51,227 nt of DNA, from positions 1 through 51,227 of the forward strand of contig JAHFQY010000015.1 of NCBI GenBank assembly GCA_023259065.1, read 5' to 3'. Position 1 is the stretch's first letter. Every line of letters starts with the position of its first letter. The position numbers were made by a program, and so were the translations under genes. Below the pieces are notes generated by a model, which worked only from the letters and a program-made list of their open reading frames with translations, was not told the origin of the DNA and searched no databases. The stretch is from Nitrosomonadales bacterium. Its GTDB lineage: Bacteria > Pseudomonadota > Gammaproteobacteria > Burkholderiales > Gallionellaceae. This document shows, piece by piece, positions 35,901-43,325 of this stretch.

Positions 35901-36101
35901 GCTGACTCCGACGAGTTCAATGCCCAAAGGGTGCTGAGCCACAGAGTTCCAGGTGATGTCGAGAATCGCGAGGGCCAATGCTGACAACGCCAACACCAGA
36001 GGGAAATACAGCGCAAAAGCCAGCTTCAGGATGGCGACCCACGCGTAACCGCCTGTACGTTGGGTGGTGGCAGATTCAACAGGTCGCAGTACAGAGAACA
36101 T
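32937..36101 (-). CDS. Multi-PAS, GAF sensor diguanylate cyclase
   Basis: A 1054-residue membrane sensor. Two membrane segments (about 22-48 and 58-82) are followed by PAS domains near 95-215, 235-345, 350-465 and 470-590, a GAF domain (about 600-755), a fifth PAS (about 765-880) and a C-terminal GGDEF domain. The catalytic motif reads AGDEF (SRLAGDEF), a known active variant, and the RxxD inhibitory site (RATD) is five residues upstream, so product inhibition is likely. There is no EAL domain. The many PAS domains suggest redox, light or small-ligand inputs but no cofactor motif is obvious. It is monocistronic and divergent from ispD. Confidence 0.88.
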   Translation of the reverse strand: MFSVLRPVESATTQRTGGYAWVAILKLAFALYFPLVLALSALALAILDITWNSVAQHPLGIELVGVSLVVIAVFAFYLSYTIVRQRSLLKAAIENEKCLKEITDTLAEGIFVVDQEGRITFLNPEAERLLGWARNELLGQRAHELLHHHRADGSNLTLDDCEIYQVIESAKTLRSNTQVFWRKDSSYFYVDVSASPIMRDGKPSGAVVAFSDISKQKMAEAALHHSQAQLQQAQHLVHLGSWDLDLLTQELSWSEEIFHIFEIEPSALGASYAAFLNAIHPQDRSSVDLAYSESVRNHTPYNIEHRLLFADGRIKHVIECGETFYDDDGKPVRSLGTVQDITTQKQADIERVRAKEMFQMVFNNVADAIVIHDTSGRFVEVNQVFCDRLGYSREELLQISPEDVNDEKGASEYQEHSELLKSQGKITFETVHLSKDGRKIPVEVSARIIEYNEQQATLSVVRDISERKATQEALRASAETARALLNATTETAILMDVDGTIQSINNVAATRLNKHPEEMLGRNLYDFIPAQVAASRKKKVDEVIRTSQRVQFQDEHNGLYLDQTLYPVLDAQGKVSQIAIYAADITTRKKLEAEETLLHHIDQQVLRSNSLSGLLHFICNEVVQLFNYDFAWLGEKEEEGKISIAAQSDNAEKYLHKLLQTGLRWDDTPQGRGPMGSCIRSGQVQIFKVTDTNFRPWRDTAERYDVKAIVGMPLVVRGEVYGALMLHSRHEHDFDDAVSIQRLSGVASRICVALEMAMDQEKLRLLSSALASAGNAIFITDPAGRIQWINNAFIRLTGYTAEESIGRSPALLKSGKQDSSYYQALWETIQKGKIWSNESVEKHKTGMLFTVQQTITPIINEEGKITHYISILDDISAQKEIAARIQYMAHFDALTALPNRALFHDRLHQVLNQAKRDNLACALMFIDLDRFKAVNDTLGHQIGDLLLQAVAQRLGACVRATDTVSRLAGDEFTVLLPHVHGKQDAALIAEKITSTLAQPFNLQGHEVSIGSSTGIAFYPADADSDEALIRCADNAMYAAKEQGRGIFRFYQPPV

Positions 36102-36166
36102 GATCGAGGCAATACCAAGGTGAGATTGGCTGCCAATTGTATTCCAGTCCGGGCTGGACTAGAACA

Positions 36167-36181
36167 GTTATCCCGGATAAC
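36167..36181. other. Small hairpin in the divergent gap before ispD
   Basis: GTTATC and GATAAC pair around CCG. It lies 67-81 bases upstream of the ispD ATG in the 146-base gap shared with the multi-PAS gene. It may be an operator or part of the 5' leader. Confidence 0.25.
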
Positions 36182-36247
36182 TCCACGATATTTGTGTGGC
36201 AAGCAGCTAGATCTGAGCTTTGCGCCAATTTCCATTACAATTCGCCC

Positions 36248-36937
36248 ATGTCAGAATTATTTTACGCACTCGTTCCCGCCGCCGGTTCCGGCTCCCGCAT
36301 GGGCAGCGATCTGCCCAAACAATACCTGGATCTGGCGGGCCGCCCCATGATTCACCATGCCCTCACCACGCTGTGCGCCTGCCCCAATATCAGCGCGGTA
36401 TTTGTGGTGCTGGCGCCGGATGACGAACATTTCAAGCGTTACGACTGGTCGCATTGCGGAGACAAGCTGCAGATGCTGTATTGCGGCGGGCAGACGCGTG
36501 CCGAAAGCGTGCTCAACGGGCTGATGGCTTCCGAGCTGGAGCCGGACGACTGGGTGCTGGTGCACGATGCGGCGCGTCCGTGCCTGAGCCAGCACCAGCT
36601 GGCGCACCTGATCAGCGAGTTGCGCAACGACGAAGTGGGCGGCCTGCTGGCGGTGCCGGTGGCCGACACCCTGAAGCGCGCCGACGCAGCGCAGCGCGTG
36701 GCGCATACCGAGAAGCGCGAGGGCCTGTGGCAGGCGCAAACGCCGCAGATGTTCCGCACCGGTTTGCTGCTGCAGGCCCTGCAGACTGCCCCCAGCGTCA
36801 CCGACGAGGCCTCTGCAGTCGAGGCGCTGGGTCTGCATCCCAGGCTGGTGGCGAGCGACTCCAGCAACTTCAAGGTGACCTATCCACAAGATCTGCAGCT
36901 GGCCGAGCTGCTGTTGCAACACGGGAAAACAAAATGA
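36248..36937 (+). CDS. ispD: 2-C-methyl-D-erythritol 4-phosphate cytidylyltransferase IspD
   Basis: A 229-residue enzyme that couples CTP to MEP in the non-mevalonate isoprenoid pathway. The CTP-binding N-terminus is clear: [21 protein letters not shown], then [10 protein letters not shown] and the later [15 protein letters not shown] 36248 is chosen because the family begins right before this motif, although the frame is open further upstream. Its stop overlaps the ispF start (ATGA at 36934), so IspD and IspF are translationally coupled, matching their action in the same pathway. Confidence 0.95.
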   Translation: MSELFYALVPAAGSGSRMGSDLPKQYLDLAGRPMIHHALTTLCACPNISAVFVVLAPDDEHFKRYDWSHCGDKLQMLYCGGQTRAESVLNGLMASELEPDDWVLVHDAARPCLSQHQLAHLISELRNDEVGGLLAVPVADTLKRADAAQRVAHTEKREGLWQAQTPQMFRTGLLLQALQTAPSVTDEASAVEALGLHPRLVASDSSNFKVTYPQDLQLAELLLQHGKTK

Positions 36938-37404
36938 GAATCGGACAAGGCTTTGACGTGCACCAGCTGGTGGCTGGGCGCAAATTGATTATCGGCGGCG
37001 TGGATATTCCTTACGAGCTGGGCCTGCTCGGGCATTCCGATGCGGACGTGCTGTTGCACGCCATCTGCGATGCGTTGCTGGGCGCGGCAGCCATGGGCGA
37101 TATCGGCCGTCACTTTGCCGATACCGACGCCAAATTCAAGAATATCGACAGCCGCATCCTGCTGCGCGAAGTGGCGCGTATGGTGGGTAACGCGGGTTTC
37201 CGCATCGGCAACGTCGACGCCACCATCATCGCGCAGGCGCCCAAGATGGCGCCGCACATTACACTGATGGTGGAGAATATTGCCACCGACCTGGGCATCC
37301 CCATGAACGCGGTGAACGTAAAGGCAACAACCACCGAAAAACTTGGCTACACCGGGCGCGGCGAAGGCATTGCGGCGCAGGCGGTGGTTTTGCTGCTGAT
37401 TTGA
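36934..37404 (+). CDS. ispF: 2-C-methyl-D-erythritol 2,4-cyclodiphosphate synthase IspF
   Basis: A 156-residue trimeric zinc enzyme that cyclises CDP-ME 2-phosphate. Metal and substrate motifs are [11 protein letters not shown] (D8/H10 pair), [30 protein letters not shown] and [22 protein letters not shown]. It starts inside the ispD stop. A 9-bp perfect hairpin (37400-37420) covers its own stop codon. The pair does two steps of isoprenoid precursor synthesis. Confidence 0.96.
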   Translation: MRIGQGFDVHQLVAGRKLIIGGVDIPYELGLLGHSDADVLLHAICDALLGAAAMGDIGRHFADTDAKFKNIDSRILLREVARMVGNAGFRIGNVDATIIAQAPKMAPHITLMVENIATDLGIPMNAVNVKATTTEKLGYTGRGEGIAAQAVVLLLI

Positions 37405-37420
37405 TTTTATGAAAATCAAA
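37400..37420. terminator. Hairpin over the ispF stop codon
   Basis: TTTGATTTT and AAAATCAAA form a perfect 9-bp stem with loop ATG at the end of ispF. It is AT-rich and lacks a T-run, so a role in mRNA 3' end stability is as likely as termination. Confidence 0.35.
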
Positions 37421-37426
37421 ACCATG

Positions 37427-37565
37427 CACCACAGAGACACAGAGACACAGAGAAAGACACGACCCACCGGACATGGTGATGATCGATTTGACTGTTTCAT
37501 GGCGTTTCTTCATTCACAGTCTTTTGATTTCAAGGTTTCCTCTGTGTCTCTGTGTCTCTGTGGTG
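37427..37565. repeat. 26-bp inverted repeat of ACAGAGAC octamers between ispF and tsaB
   Basis: The left arm (37427-37452) starts CACC and continues with octamers of ACAGAGAC; the right arm (37540-37565) is its perfect complement. The loop is 87 bases and has no gene. The right arm ends 10 bases before the tsaB GTG, and the GGGGGT directly after it probably serves as the tsaB ribosome binding site. The arms, built from tandem 8-mers, recall the heptad elements at 5031 and 49409 but have another sequence. Confidence 0.75.
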
Positions 37566-37575
37566 GGGGTGCTCA

Positions 37576-38256
37576 GTGAAAATCCTCGCCCTCGAAACCT
37601 CCACCGAATATTGCTCGGTAGCCCTGTGGCAGGACGGTGCAGTGAGTGAGCGCTTTGAGCTTGTGGGGCAGAAGCATTCCGAACTGTTGATGGGCATGCT
37701 GGATGGTGTGTTGCGGGATGCAGGATGCAGGATTCAGGATATGAATGGCATCGCATATGGGGCGGGGCCGGGATCGTTTACCGGCGTGCGCATCGCCTGC
37801 GGTGTGGCGCAGGGGCTGGCGCTGGGAACTGAGTTGCCGGTGGTTGGCATCTGCACCCTGCAGGCGCTGGCACAGGGTACGGGCCAGGACAGGGTGATTG
37901 CGGCGCTGGATGCGCGCATGGCCGAAGTGTATTTTGCCGTGTATGAAAAACGTGCCGGCGAATGGCATGAGCTGAGCGAGCCCAGCCTGTGCCTGCCGCA
38001 GGATGCGCCGGTGGTGGAGGGGGGCGGCTGGCTGGGTGCGGGCAGCGGCTTCGCAGCGCATGGCGGCACCCTGGGTGCGCGCTACAGCGGGCAGCTGGCT
38101 GCCGTGGATGCGCAGTGCGTGCCACGGGCCGGCGCCATTGCCGAGCTTGCCGCCCCCTTGTTTGCGGCAGGGCGGGGCGTGGATGCGGCACTGGCAATGC
38201 CTTTGTACCTGCGCGACAAGGTGGCGCTGAAAACCAGCGAACGCCAGCCGTCGTGA
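37576..38256 (+). CDS. tsaB: tRNA threonylcarbamoyladenosine biosynthesis protein TsaB
   Basis: A 226-residue ASKHA-fold protein that, with TsaD and TsaE, makes N6-threonylcarbamoyladenosine at tRNA position 37. Family marks are MKILALETSTEYCSVAL, the GPGSFTGVRIACGVAQGLAL loop and ALDARMAEVYFAVY. GTG 37576 is the start that gives the typical N-terminus; an upstream ATG at 37552 lies inside the repeat arm. The next gene (rimI) begins within its stop, the common tsaB-rimI pairing. Confidence 0.93.
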   Translation: MKILALETSTEYCSVALWQDGAVSERFELVGQKHSELLMGMLDGVLRDAGCRIQDMNGIAYGAGPGSFTGVRIACGVAQGLALGTELPVVGICTLQALAQGTGQDRVIAALDARMAEVYFAVYEKRAGEWHELSEPSLCLPQDAPVVEGGGWLGAGSGFAAHGGTLGARYSGQLAAVDAQCVPRAGAIAELAAPLFAAGRGVDAALAMPLYLRDKVALKTSERQPS

Positions 38257-38699
38257 GCATGCCGTTGCGCGACATGACGGCCGGCGACCTGGATGAGGTG
38301 CTGCGCATAGAGCAAGGCGTGCACGCGCATCCGTGGACGCGCGGCAATTTCAGCGATGCCCTGGAAAGCGGCTATGTGTGCAGGGTGTACGAAGTGGCAG
38401 GCGCAATGCTGGGATTTTTTGTGCTGATGCCTGCCGTGGACGAAATGCACTTGCTCGACATCAGCATTGCGGCAACCCATCAGCGCCGGGGCCTTGGGCG
38501 CGGGCTGCTGGAAGCGGCGCTGCAGATTGCGCGCGGCATGAACATGCAGCGCATGCTGCTGGAAGTGCGCCCTTCCAACACCGCCGCCATTGCGCTGTAC
38601 AGCAAGGCTGGCTTTGCCGAGATCGGGCGGCGGCGCGGCTACTACCCTGCGGAGAACAATGCCCGTGAAGATGCAATAGTGATGGAATGCAAACTGTGA
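38253..38699 (+). CDS. rimI: Ribosomal protein S18-alanine N-acetyltransferase RimI
   Basis: A 148-residue GNAT acetyltransferase. Motifs are IEQGVHAHPWTRGNFSDAL for the substrate side, LLDISIAATHQRRGLGRGLL for acetyl-CoA binding (RRGLGRG) and LLEVRPSNTAAIALYSKAGF. It overlaps the tsaB stop when begun at GTG 38253; ATG 38259 is an alternative two codons later. The RimI assignment rests on sequence and on the tsaB neighbour. Its own stop lies inside the start of the downstream glycosylase gene. Confidence 0.92.
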   Translation: MSMPLRDMTAGDLDEVLRIEQGVHAHPWTRGNFSDALESGYVCRVYEVAGAMLGFFVLMPAVDEMHLLDISIAATHQRRGLGRGLLEAALQIARGMNMQRMLLEVRPSNTAAIALYSKAGFAEIGRRRGYYPAENNAREDAIVMECKL

Positions 38700-39397
38700 A
38701 CCGAGACGAAGCGATACTGCGCGAACTGAACCTTTACCCCCAGTGGGTGAGGCGCTCTGCAGCATCTGTCGTTGTAGAGCCTGCAGTTGTGGCACCCGCG
38801 CCAACCGTGGCCGAGCCAGCCTTGGGGCCAGGGGCTGAGCAGCCAGGCTGGCCTGAGTTGAAACAGCGGGTAAAGAATTGCAATGCCTGCGTCTTGCGTG
38901 CCGGCTGCAAGCAAACCGTATTCGGCGTGGGCGACGAACAGGCCGACTGGCTGTTTGTAGGCGAGGGCCCGGGAGCGGATGAGGATGAGCGCGGCGAGCC
39001 CTTCGTGGGGCAGGCGGGACAGTTGCTCGACAATATGCTGATGGCAATCAAATTGAAGCGCGGCAAAGCGGTGTATATCGCCAACGTGGTGAAATGCCGC
39101 CCGCCCGGCAACCGCGTGCCTGAACCTGCCGAGATCGCGCAATGCCTGCCCTACCTGCAGCGTCAGATACAACTGATCCGCCCCAAAGTCATTGTGGCGC
39201 TGGGCAAAACAGCGGCGACAGCACTACTGGGTGTTGATGCAACGCTGGGCTCGCTGCGTGGCCGGGTGCATGATTACCAGGGCACGCCGCTGATCATCAC
39301 CTATCACCCCGCCTATCTGCTGCGCACGCCGGCTGACAAGGCCAAGGCGTGGCAGGATTTGCGCATGGCGGTGGCAACGATGAACGGTTTGGACTAA
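38687..39397 (+). CDS. Iron-sulfur uracil-DNA glycosylase (type 4 family)
   Basis: A 236-residue uracil-DNA glycosylase of the [4Fe-4S] type. After a variable, Ala/Pro-rich N-terminus (about 1-55), the core begins with the cluster cysteines NCNACVLRAGC; the later pair is KCRPPG and AQCLPYL. The active-site motif GEGPGADEDERGEPFVGQAG and the DNA-side motif YHPAYLLR are both present. It removes uracil arising from cytosine deamination. It overlaps rimI by 13 bases. As a cluster protein it is a likely client of the ISC system encoded upstream in the window. Confidence 0.9.
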   Translation: MQTVNRDEAILRELNLYPQWVRRSAASVVVEPAVVAPAPTVAEPALGPGAEQPGWPELKQRVKNCNACVLRAGCKQTVFGVGDEQADWLFVGEGPGADEDERGEPFVGQAGQLLDNMLMAIKLKRGKAVYIANVVKCRPPGNRVPEPAEIAQCLPYLQRQIQLIRPKVIVALGKTAATALLGVDATLGSLRGRVHDYQGTPLIITYHPAYLLRTPADKAKAWQDLRMAVATMNGLD

Positions 39398-39405
39398 GGA
39401 TGAAC

Positions 39406-40392
39406 ATGCAAAACAATGCTGCTGAACTCAAGGTGTTGGTGGTGGAAGACAGCAAGGTGACCCTGAAAGTGCTGTGCAACTACCTTGAGCGCGTGGGCAT
39501 CAAGCCGTTGACAGCGGAACTGGGCAAGACCGCGCTGGAAATCTACCGCAACGAGCATCCGGACATCATCCTGCTGGATGCGCAGCTTCCCGATATCGAC
39601 GGCTTTGATATCGCCAAGGAAATCCGCAGCATGGAAAAAACCAAGGACTGGACTGCAATCATCTTCCTCACCAGCATGTCCAAGGACGAAGACCTGGCGC
39701 GCGGCATCGAAGTGGGCGGCGATGATTACCTGATGAAGCCGATCAGCGAAGTGGTGCTGAAAGCCAAGGTGGCCGCCATGCGCAGGCTGGTGGAGATGCA
39801 GCGCTCGCTGGTGGCGGTGACCCATCAGCTGAATGTGGCCAACAAGGAATTGCAGCGCCTCTCTACCACCGACGGACTCACCGGCATCTCCAACCGGCGC
39901 ATGTATGACGAGTTGTCGGTGCGCGAATGGCGGCGCTGCGAGCGCATGAAAAAACCGGTCTCGCTGGTGATGGTGGACGTGGACAATTTCAAGCTCTACA
40001 ACGACCACTACGGTCACCAGGCCGGTGACGAATGCCTGAAACAAGTGGCCGCCCAGATGAAACGTGCGGCACCGCGCCCGGGTGACCTGGTGGCGCGCTA
40101 TGGCGGCGAGGAATTTGTATTCGTGCTGGGCGAAACCGATGCGGACGGCGCGAAGTGGGTGGCCAATTTATTGCGCCAGCGCGTCGCCGACCTGAAACTG
40201 CCGCATGCCGCCTCGCCGCTGCAACATGTGACCGTGAGCTGTGGCGTGGTTTCGGTGGTTCCTGCAGAGGGAATGTCGCTGGATGTGCTGATGCAGTCGG
40301 CTGACCATGCACTGTATCAGGCCAAGGCCAACGGGCGTAACAGGGTGGAGAGCGGGGAATATGGCTTGGTAAACAGCACGGGGGGGAATTGA
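39406..40392 (+). CDS. PleD-like response regulator diguanylate cyclase
   Basis: A 328-residue two-domain protein. The receiver domain (about 8-125) has the phospho-acceptor D58 (ILLDAQLPD), the acidic pair VVEDS, the T/S in FLTSM and the lysine in LMKPIS. A coiled linker (about 125-160) leads to a GGDEF domain (about 165-328) with GGEEF and an RxxD inhibitory site (RPGD) five residues ahead. Phosphorylation should promote dimerisation and c-di-GMP synthesis. No cognate histidine kinase is adjacent. ATG 39406 is chosen because AGGA lies just upstream; ATG 39400 is possible. Confidence 0.93.
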   Translation: MQNNAAELKVLVVEDSKVTLKVLCNYLERVGIKPLTAELGKTALEIYRNEHPDIILLDAQLPDIDGFDIAKEIRSMEKTKDWTAIIFLTSMSKDEDLARGIEVGGDDYLMKPISEVVLKAKVAAMRRLVEMQRSLVAVTHQLNVANKELQRLSTTDGLTGISNRRMYDELSVREWRRCERMKKPVSLVMVDVDNFKLYNDHYGHQAGDECLKQVAAQMKRAAPRPGDLVARYGGEEFVFVLGETDADGAKWVANLLRQRVADLKLPHAASPLQHVTVSCGVVSVVPAEGMSLDVLMQSADHALYQAKANGRNRVESGEYGLVNSTGGN

Positions 40393-40507
40393 ACCTTGCC
40401 CGATGCGGTGAGCGGTATGCATGGATGACGGGGGTAGCCCGACAAGCCCAGCGCAACGCTATTCGTCATACTCTGCTCAGAGTTGTGCGCTGAAAAAGGG
40501 GGCCCTC

Positions 40508-41368
40508 TCAGTCAATTGTGCGGAAGCAATTCTTTCCACTCTGTTTTGCCAGATACATGGCTGTATCGGCCACTTTTATCAGGAGATCCGACGTTTCACC
40601 ATGCTTGGGGTAACAGGAAATGCCAATGCTGGTACCTACCGAACAGTTTTTTCCATTCAGCAGAACTGGAGTGGCGATGGCGTCGATAATTTTTCTGGCC
40701 ACGAGATTGATGCTTTCCGCTGTTTCAACGTTGCAAAGTATCACGGTAAATTCATCGCCCCCCATGCGCGCCACGGTATCTGAATCACGTACACATGCCT
40801 TGATTCGTTTGGTCACCTCTTGCAGCAGCAAATCACCGGCATCATGGCCATATGTGTCATTGATAAGCTTGAATCCGTCAAGATCCAGAAACAGGACGCC
40901 GGTTAATTCTTTATCCCTGCGAGCTCTTGCTAGTGCCTGGTTAAGACGATCATAAAACAGGAGGCGGTTAGGAATCCCTGTCAGTGCATCATGATGGGCA
41001 AGATGGAGAACCTGTTCATTGGTGTTCTTGAGGCGTGTTATCAATTTCCACAGAAAGCGCGCTTGAAAGCCGCCAACCACATTGTTGCTGCCCAGTTTGG
41101 ATGCAACGTAAGTGGTGACACCCTCATCAGCTGAGAGGTTCAATACCAGGCAAGGGCAGCATGCCACCAGCGCTTCATCCAGATTGGTAAATGTTGGAAT
41201 GCTGTTTTTTCTGGCGATATCGATCGCAGGAGCAGATGGATTGGTATCAACTATGCCAACCATGCGTATCATGGGATCATCAAGAAAAAGATCTATCATT
41301 GCTGACCCACCACGACCGGCGCCGATTATGAGTATTTTCTGAGTTATTCCTGAGTTTTCTGTCAGCAT
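40508..41368 (-). CDS. Rossmann-fold nucleotide-binding domain fused to GGDEF
   Basis: A 286-residue soluble protein. The N-terminal 115 residues look like a dinucleotide-binding Rossmann domain: KILIIGAGRGGSAM with a GxGxGG loop at 16-21, then VGIVDTN with an aspartate (D41) at the end of the second strand, the position that usually favours NAD(H) over NADP(H). A cysteine cluster, CCPC (70-73), follows near LVLNLSA. A short linker leads to a GGDEF domain (about 122-286) with intact GGDEF (203-207) and RxxD (R194-D197) inhibitory site. This suggests c-di-GMP synthesis controlled by a bound nucleotide or redox state. It is convergent with the PleD-like gene. Confidence 0.85.
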   Translation of the reverse strand: MLTENSGITQKILIIGAGRGGSAMIDLFLDDPMIRMVGIVDTNPSAPAIDIARKNSIPTFTNLDEALVACCPCLVLNLSADEGVTTYVASKLGSNNVVGGFQARFLWKLITRLKNTNEQVLHLAHHDALTGIPNRLLFYDRLNQALARARRDKELTGVLFLDLDGFKLINDTYGHDAGDLLLQEVTKRIKACVRDSDTVARMGGDEFTVILCNVETAESINLVARKIIDAIATPVLLNGKNCSVGTSIGISCYPKHGETSDLLIKVADTAMYLAKQSGKNCFRTID

Positions 41369-41407
41369 AAAATTATTTTTCTAAAGTTGATTGGTTGGCA
41401 ATGGTCT

Positions 41408-41431
41408 CGACAGTCCGGTATCGGGCTGTCG
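41408..41431. other. Hairpin upstream of the Rossmann-GGDEF gene
   Basis: CGACAGTCCG and CGGGCTGTCG pair over 10 bp with one wobble around a 4-base loop. It lies 40 bases upstream of the Rossmann-GGDEF start and downstream of the MBL gene, so it may end the MBL transcript or be an operator. No T-run follows. Confidence 0.4.
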
Positions 41432-41450
41432 AAGCTGTTATTCATTCGCA

Positions 41451-41475
41451 GGTGAACAAAGTAACTTTGTTTACC
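41451..41475. terminator. Hairpin downstream of the MBL gene
   Basis: GGTGAACAAAG and CTTTGTTTACC pair over 11 bp with one wobble around TAA, 34 bases after the MBL stop. With the neighbouring hairpin at 41408-41431 it fits a tandem termination region, though neither has a clear T-tract. Confidence 0.4.
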
Positions 41476-41508
41476 TAGCCCGTCAGATCAATTGCAGACC
41501 GCTGCAGC

Positions 41509-42396
41509 TCAGATAACGATCTCTTCGCCTTCCCTCGCCAGCCTGATATCCAGCACGCTCTTGTCATAAGGATGGCGCGCCAGCGCCTCGGCAAAAACTT
41601 TCTCCAGATCATCATCACTGCGCGTGGGTTCATGATGGGTGCAATACAGTATCTTTGCCCCGGCTGCGCGCGCCAGTTCTATGCAGCTGTCAAAGGTGCC
41701 GTGCCCCCAGCCTTTTTTCGACGGGTATTCGCCTATGGTGTAGGAGGAGTCGGCGATCAGCACATCGACGCCGCGGATGGCATCTACTATGCTTTGGCGC
41801 TGTTCATCCACCATGGTTTGGTACTCGTCGTAGCCATCATCACCTAGCTCGTAGATGTTGTAGTGCGGCTCGTGATCTCCGGTAAAGAATACCGACTTGC
41901 CGTTGCAGTCGATGCGATAGCCGAAATTGACCACCGGATGGCTGAGCAGGGTGGGGGTGATGGTGCTGGCCCCTATCTTGACCTGCTCATGCGGCATGAC
42001 GGTCTGGTAGACAATGCTGGATTGCATCTCCGCCTCGCGCACCGGGAAGTAGCTGTACTGCATCTGGATCAGCATGATGCGCTCGGGGCCGGCGCCGGAT
42101 ATGGGGTCGAATGCGCCATACAGCTGGATCTGGTTGCCGGGAATGAAGATCGGGATGAAGAACGGCAGGCCCTGGATGTGATCCCAATGGCTGTGGGTGT
42201 TGAAAATGTGCGCGTTGATCGGCAGTTCCTTGAGCAGGGTCTGTGCCAGCGGAAAAATGCCGGTGCCGCCATCCAGGATGATCAGGGTGTTGTCGTCCGT
42301 GCGCACCTCTATGCAGGTGGTATTGCCGCCATAGCGCTGGGTGTTGGGGCCGGGCGAGGGAATGGAGCCGCGTACTCCCCAGAATTTTATTTTCAT
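41509..42396 (-). CDS. MBL-fold metallohydrolase
   Basis: A 295-residue metallo-beta-lactamase-fold hydrolase. It begins MKIKFWGVRGSIPSPGP, typical of a subfamily annotated near cyclic-nucleotide phosphodiesterases. The zinc motif HxHxDH is present (THSHWDHIQG), with further ligands in FFTGDHEPHYN and the C-terminal CTHHEPT. The substrate is unknown. Its start overlaps the stop of the HDOD gene by four bases, so the two are translationally coupled. Confidence 0.88.
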   Translation of the reverse strand: MKIKFWGVRGSIPSPGPNTQRYGGNTTCIEVRTDDNTLIILDGGTGIFPLAQTLLKELPINAHIFNTHSHWDHIQGLPFFIPIFIPGNQIQLYGAFDPISGAGPERIMLIQMQYSYFPVREAEMQSSIVYQTVMPHEQVKIGASTITPTLLSHPVVNFGYRIDCNGKSVFFTGDHEPHYNIYELGDDGYDEYQTMVDEQRQSIVDAIRGVDVLIADSSYTIGEYPSKKGWGHGTFDSCIELARAAGAKILYCTHHEPTRSDDDLEKVFAEALARHPYDKSVLDIRLAREGEEIVI

Positions 42397-43268
42397 TTGA
42401 TCGCCTCTTTGCCTATATGAGCGAAGGATCTGGCTTCTTCCATTACTTTGGACAGGTCGCCCAGTTGCGCGATGATGTCGTCGAGGTTGCCGCCAAAGCG
42501 CTCGGCAATCTTGTCTGGCAGCTCGGGCACGATAACGATGTCACCTTCCCCTGCGGTCTTGTACTTGCTGATCTGGTCGGCGACGAACAGGCAATTTTGC
42601 ATGGTCGAGTCAGCCAGCGTGCCATCATGCAGGTGGCGTATGGTGTCGCTGAGCGACTTCTGGAATTGCCATTTCTCCACCAGCATGGCGCCTGCCACGG
42701 TGTGATCGACGCCGATGATTTTTTGTTCCGCATGATGCAGCGGGACGCTGTTGTCTGCACTGTAATTCATGGCTTCCCGGAATTCATCCGGCATGTGTTG
42801 CGCGAACATGACCTTGCCAAAATCATGCAGCAACCCGGCGATGTAGCAATCGCCCGGGTCGGTGTCGTCATCGCCGAATTTCTGGCACAACGTGCGCGCC
42901 AGGCTGGCCGTGGTGAGCGAATGCAACAGGTATCTTTGCATGTCGAAGCCGGCGGCATTTTTTTTCGGCAGTACGCCCACCACGGCAAACGACAGGGCCA
43001 TGTTCTTGATGGTGTTGAGTCCCAGATAAATCACCGACTGGTTGACCGAGGTGATCTGTTTGGGAAAGCTGTAATAGGCCGAGTTGAGGATGCGCAGCAA
43101 CTTCAGTGTCATCACCGGATCCTTCTCGATCACGCTGACCAGTTCCTTGGGCGGGCAATTCATGTTGCGCGAGAGCTCCAGCACACGCTGCACGCTCTTG
43201 GGGAAGGCGGGCATTTTATCCACGGCTTCGGATAATTTTTTGCTGAGCTCTGCAGAAAGTTCGGTCAT
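42393..43268 (-). CDS. HDOD-domain protein with conserved HD
   Basis: A 291-residue HDOD protein (domain about 15-215). It shows VIEKDPVMTLKLLRILNSAYYSFPKQI, SVNQSVIYLGLNTIK and, unlike the other HDOD protein in the window, an HD pair (IAGLLHDFGKVMFA) and VDHTVAGAMLVEKW. The C-terminal 75 residues form a helical tail. HDOD proteins mostly lack catalytic activity and act through protein contacts. Its overlap with the MBL gene suggests a joint signalling task. Confidence 0.88.
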   Translation of the reverse strand: MTELSAELSKKLSEAVDKMPAFPKSVQRVLELSRNMNCPPKELVSVIEKDPVMTLKLLRILNSAYYSFPKQITSVNQSVIYLGLNTIKNMALSFAVVGVLPKKNAAGFDMQRYLLHSLTTASLARTLCQKFGDDDTDPGDCYIAGLLHDFGKVMFAQHMPDEFREAMNYSADNSVPLHHAEQKIIGVDHTVAGAMLVEKWQFQKSLSDTIRHLHDGTLADSTMQNCLFVADQISKYKTAGEGDIVIVPELPDKIAERFGGNLDDIIAQLGDLSKVMEEARSFAHIGKEAIK

Positions 43269-43325
43269 GAAAGATTTTGTCCCGTCTATGACGCTAATCT
43301 TGCCTGTAAATTCAAGCCTTGTCAG

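Noticed and set aside
36454-36933. Plus-strand frame running from within ispD into ispF
   Set aside because: Only the part from 36934 encodes a known protein (IspF); the upstream 160 codons are the out-of-frame reading of ispD, so no fused protein is proposed.
37427-37565. Non-coding RNA gene in the loop of the octamer repeat
   Set aside because: The 87-base loop shows no promoter, conserved fold or terminator that I can defend.
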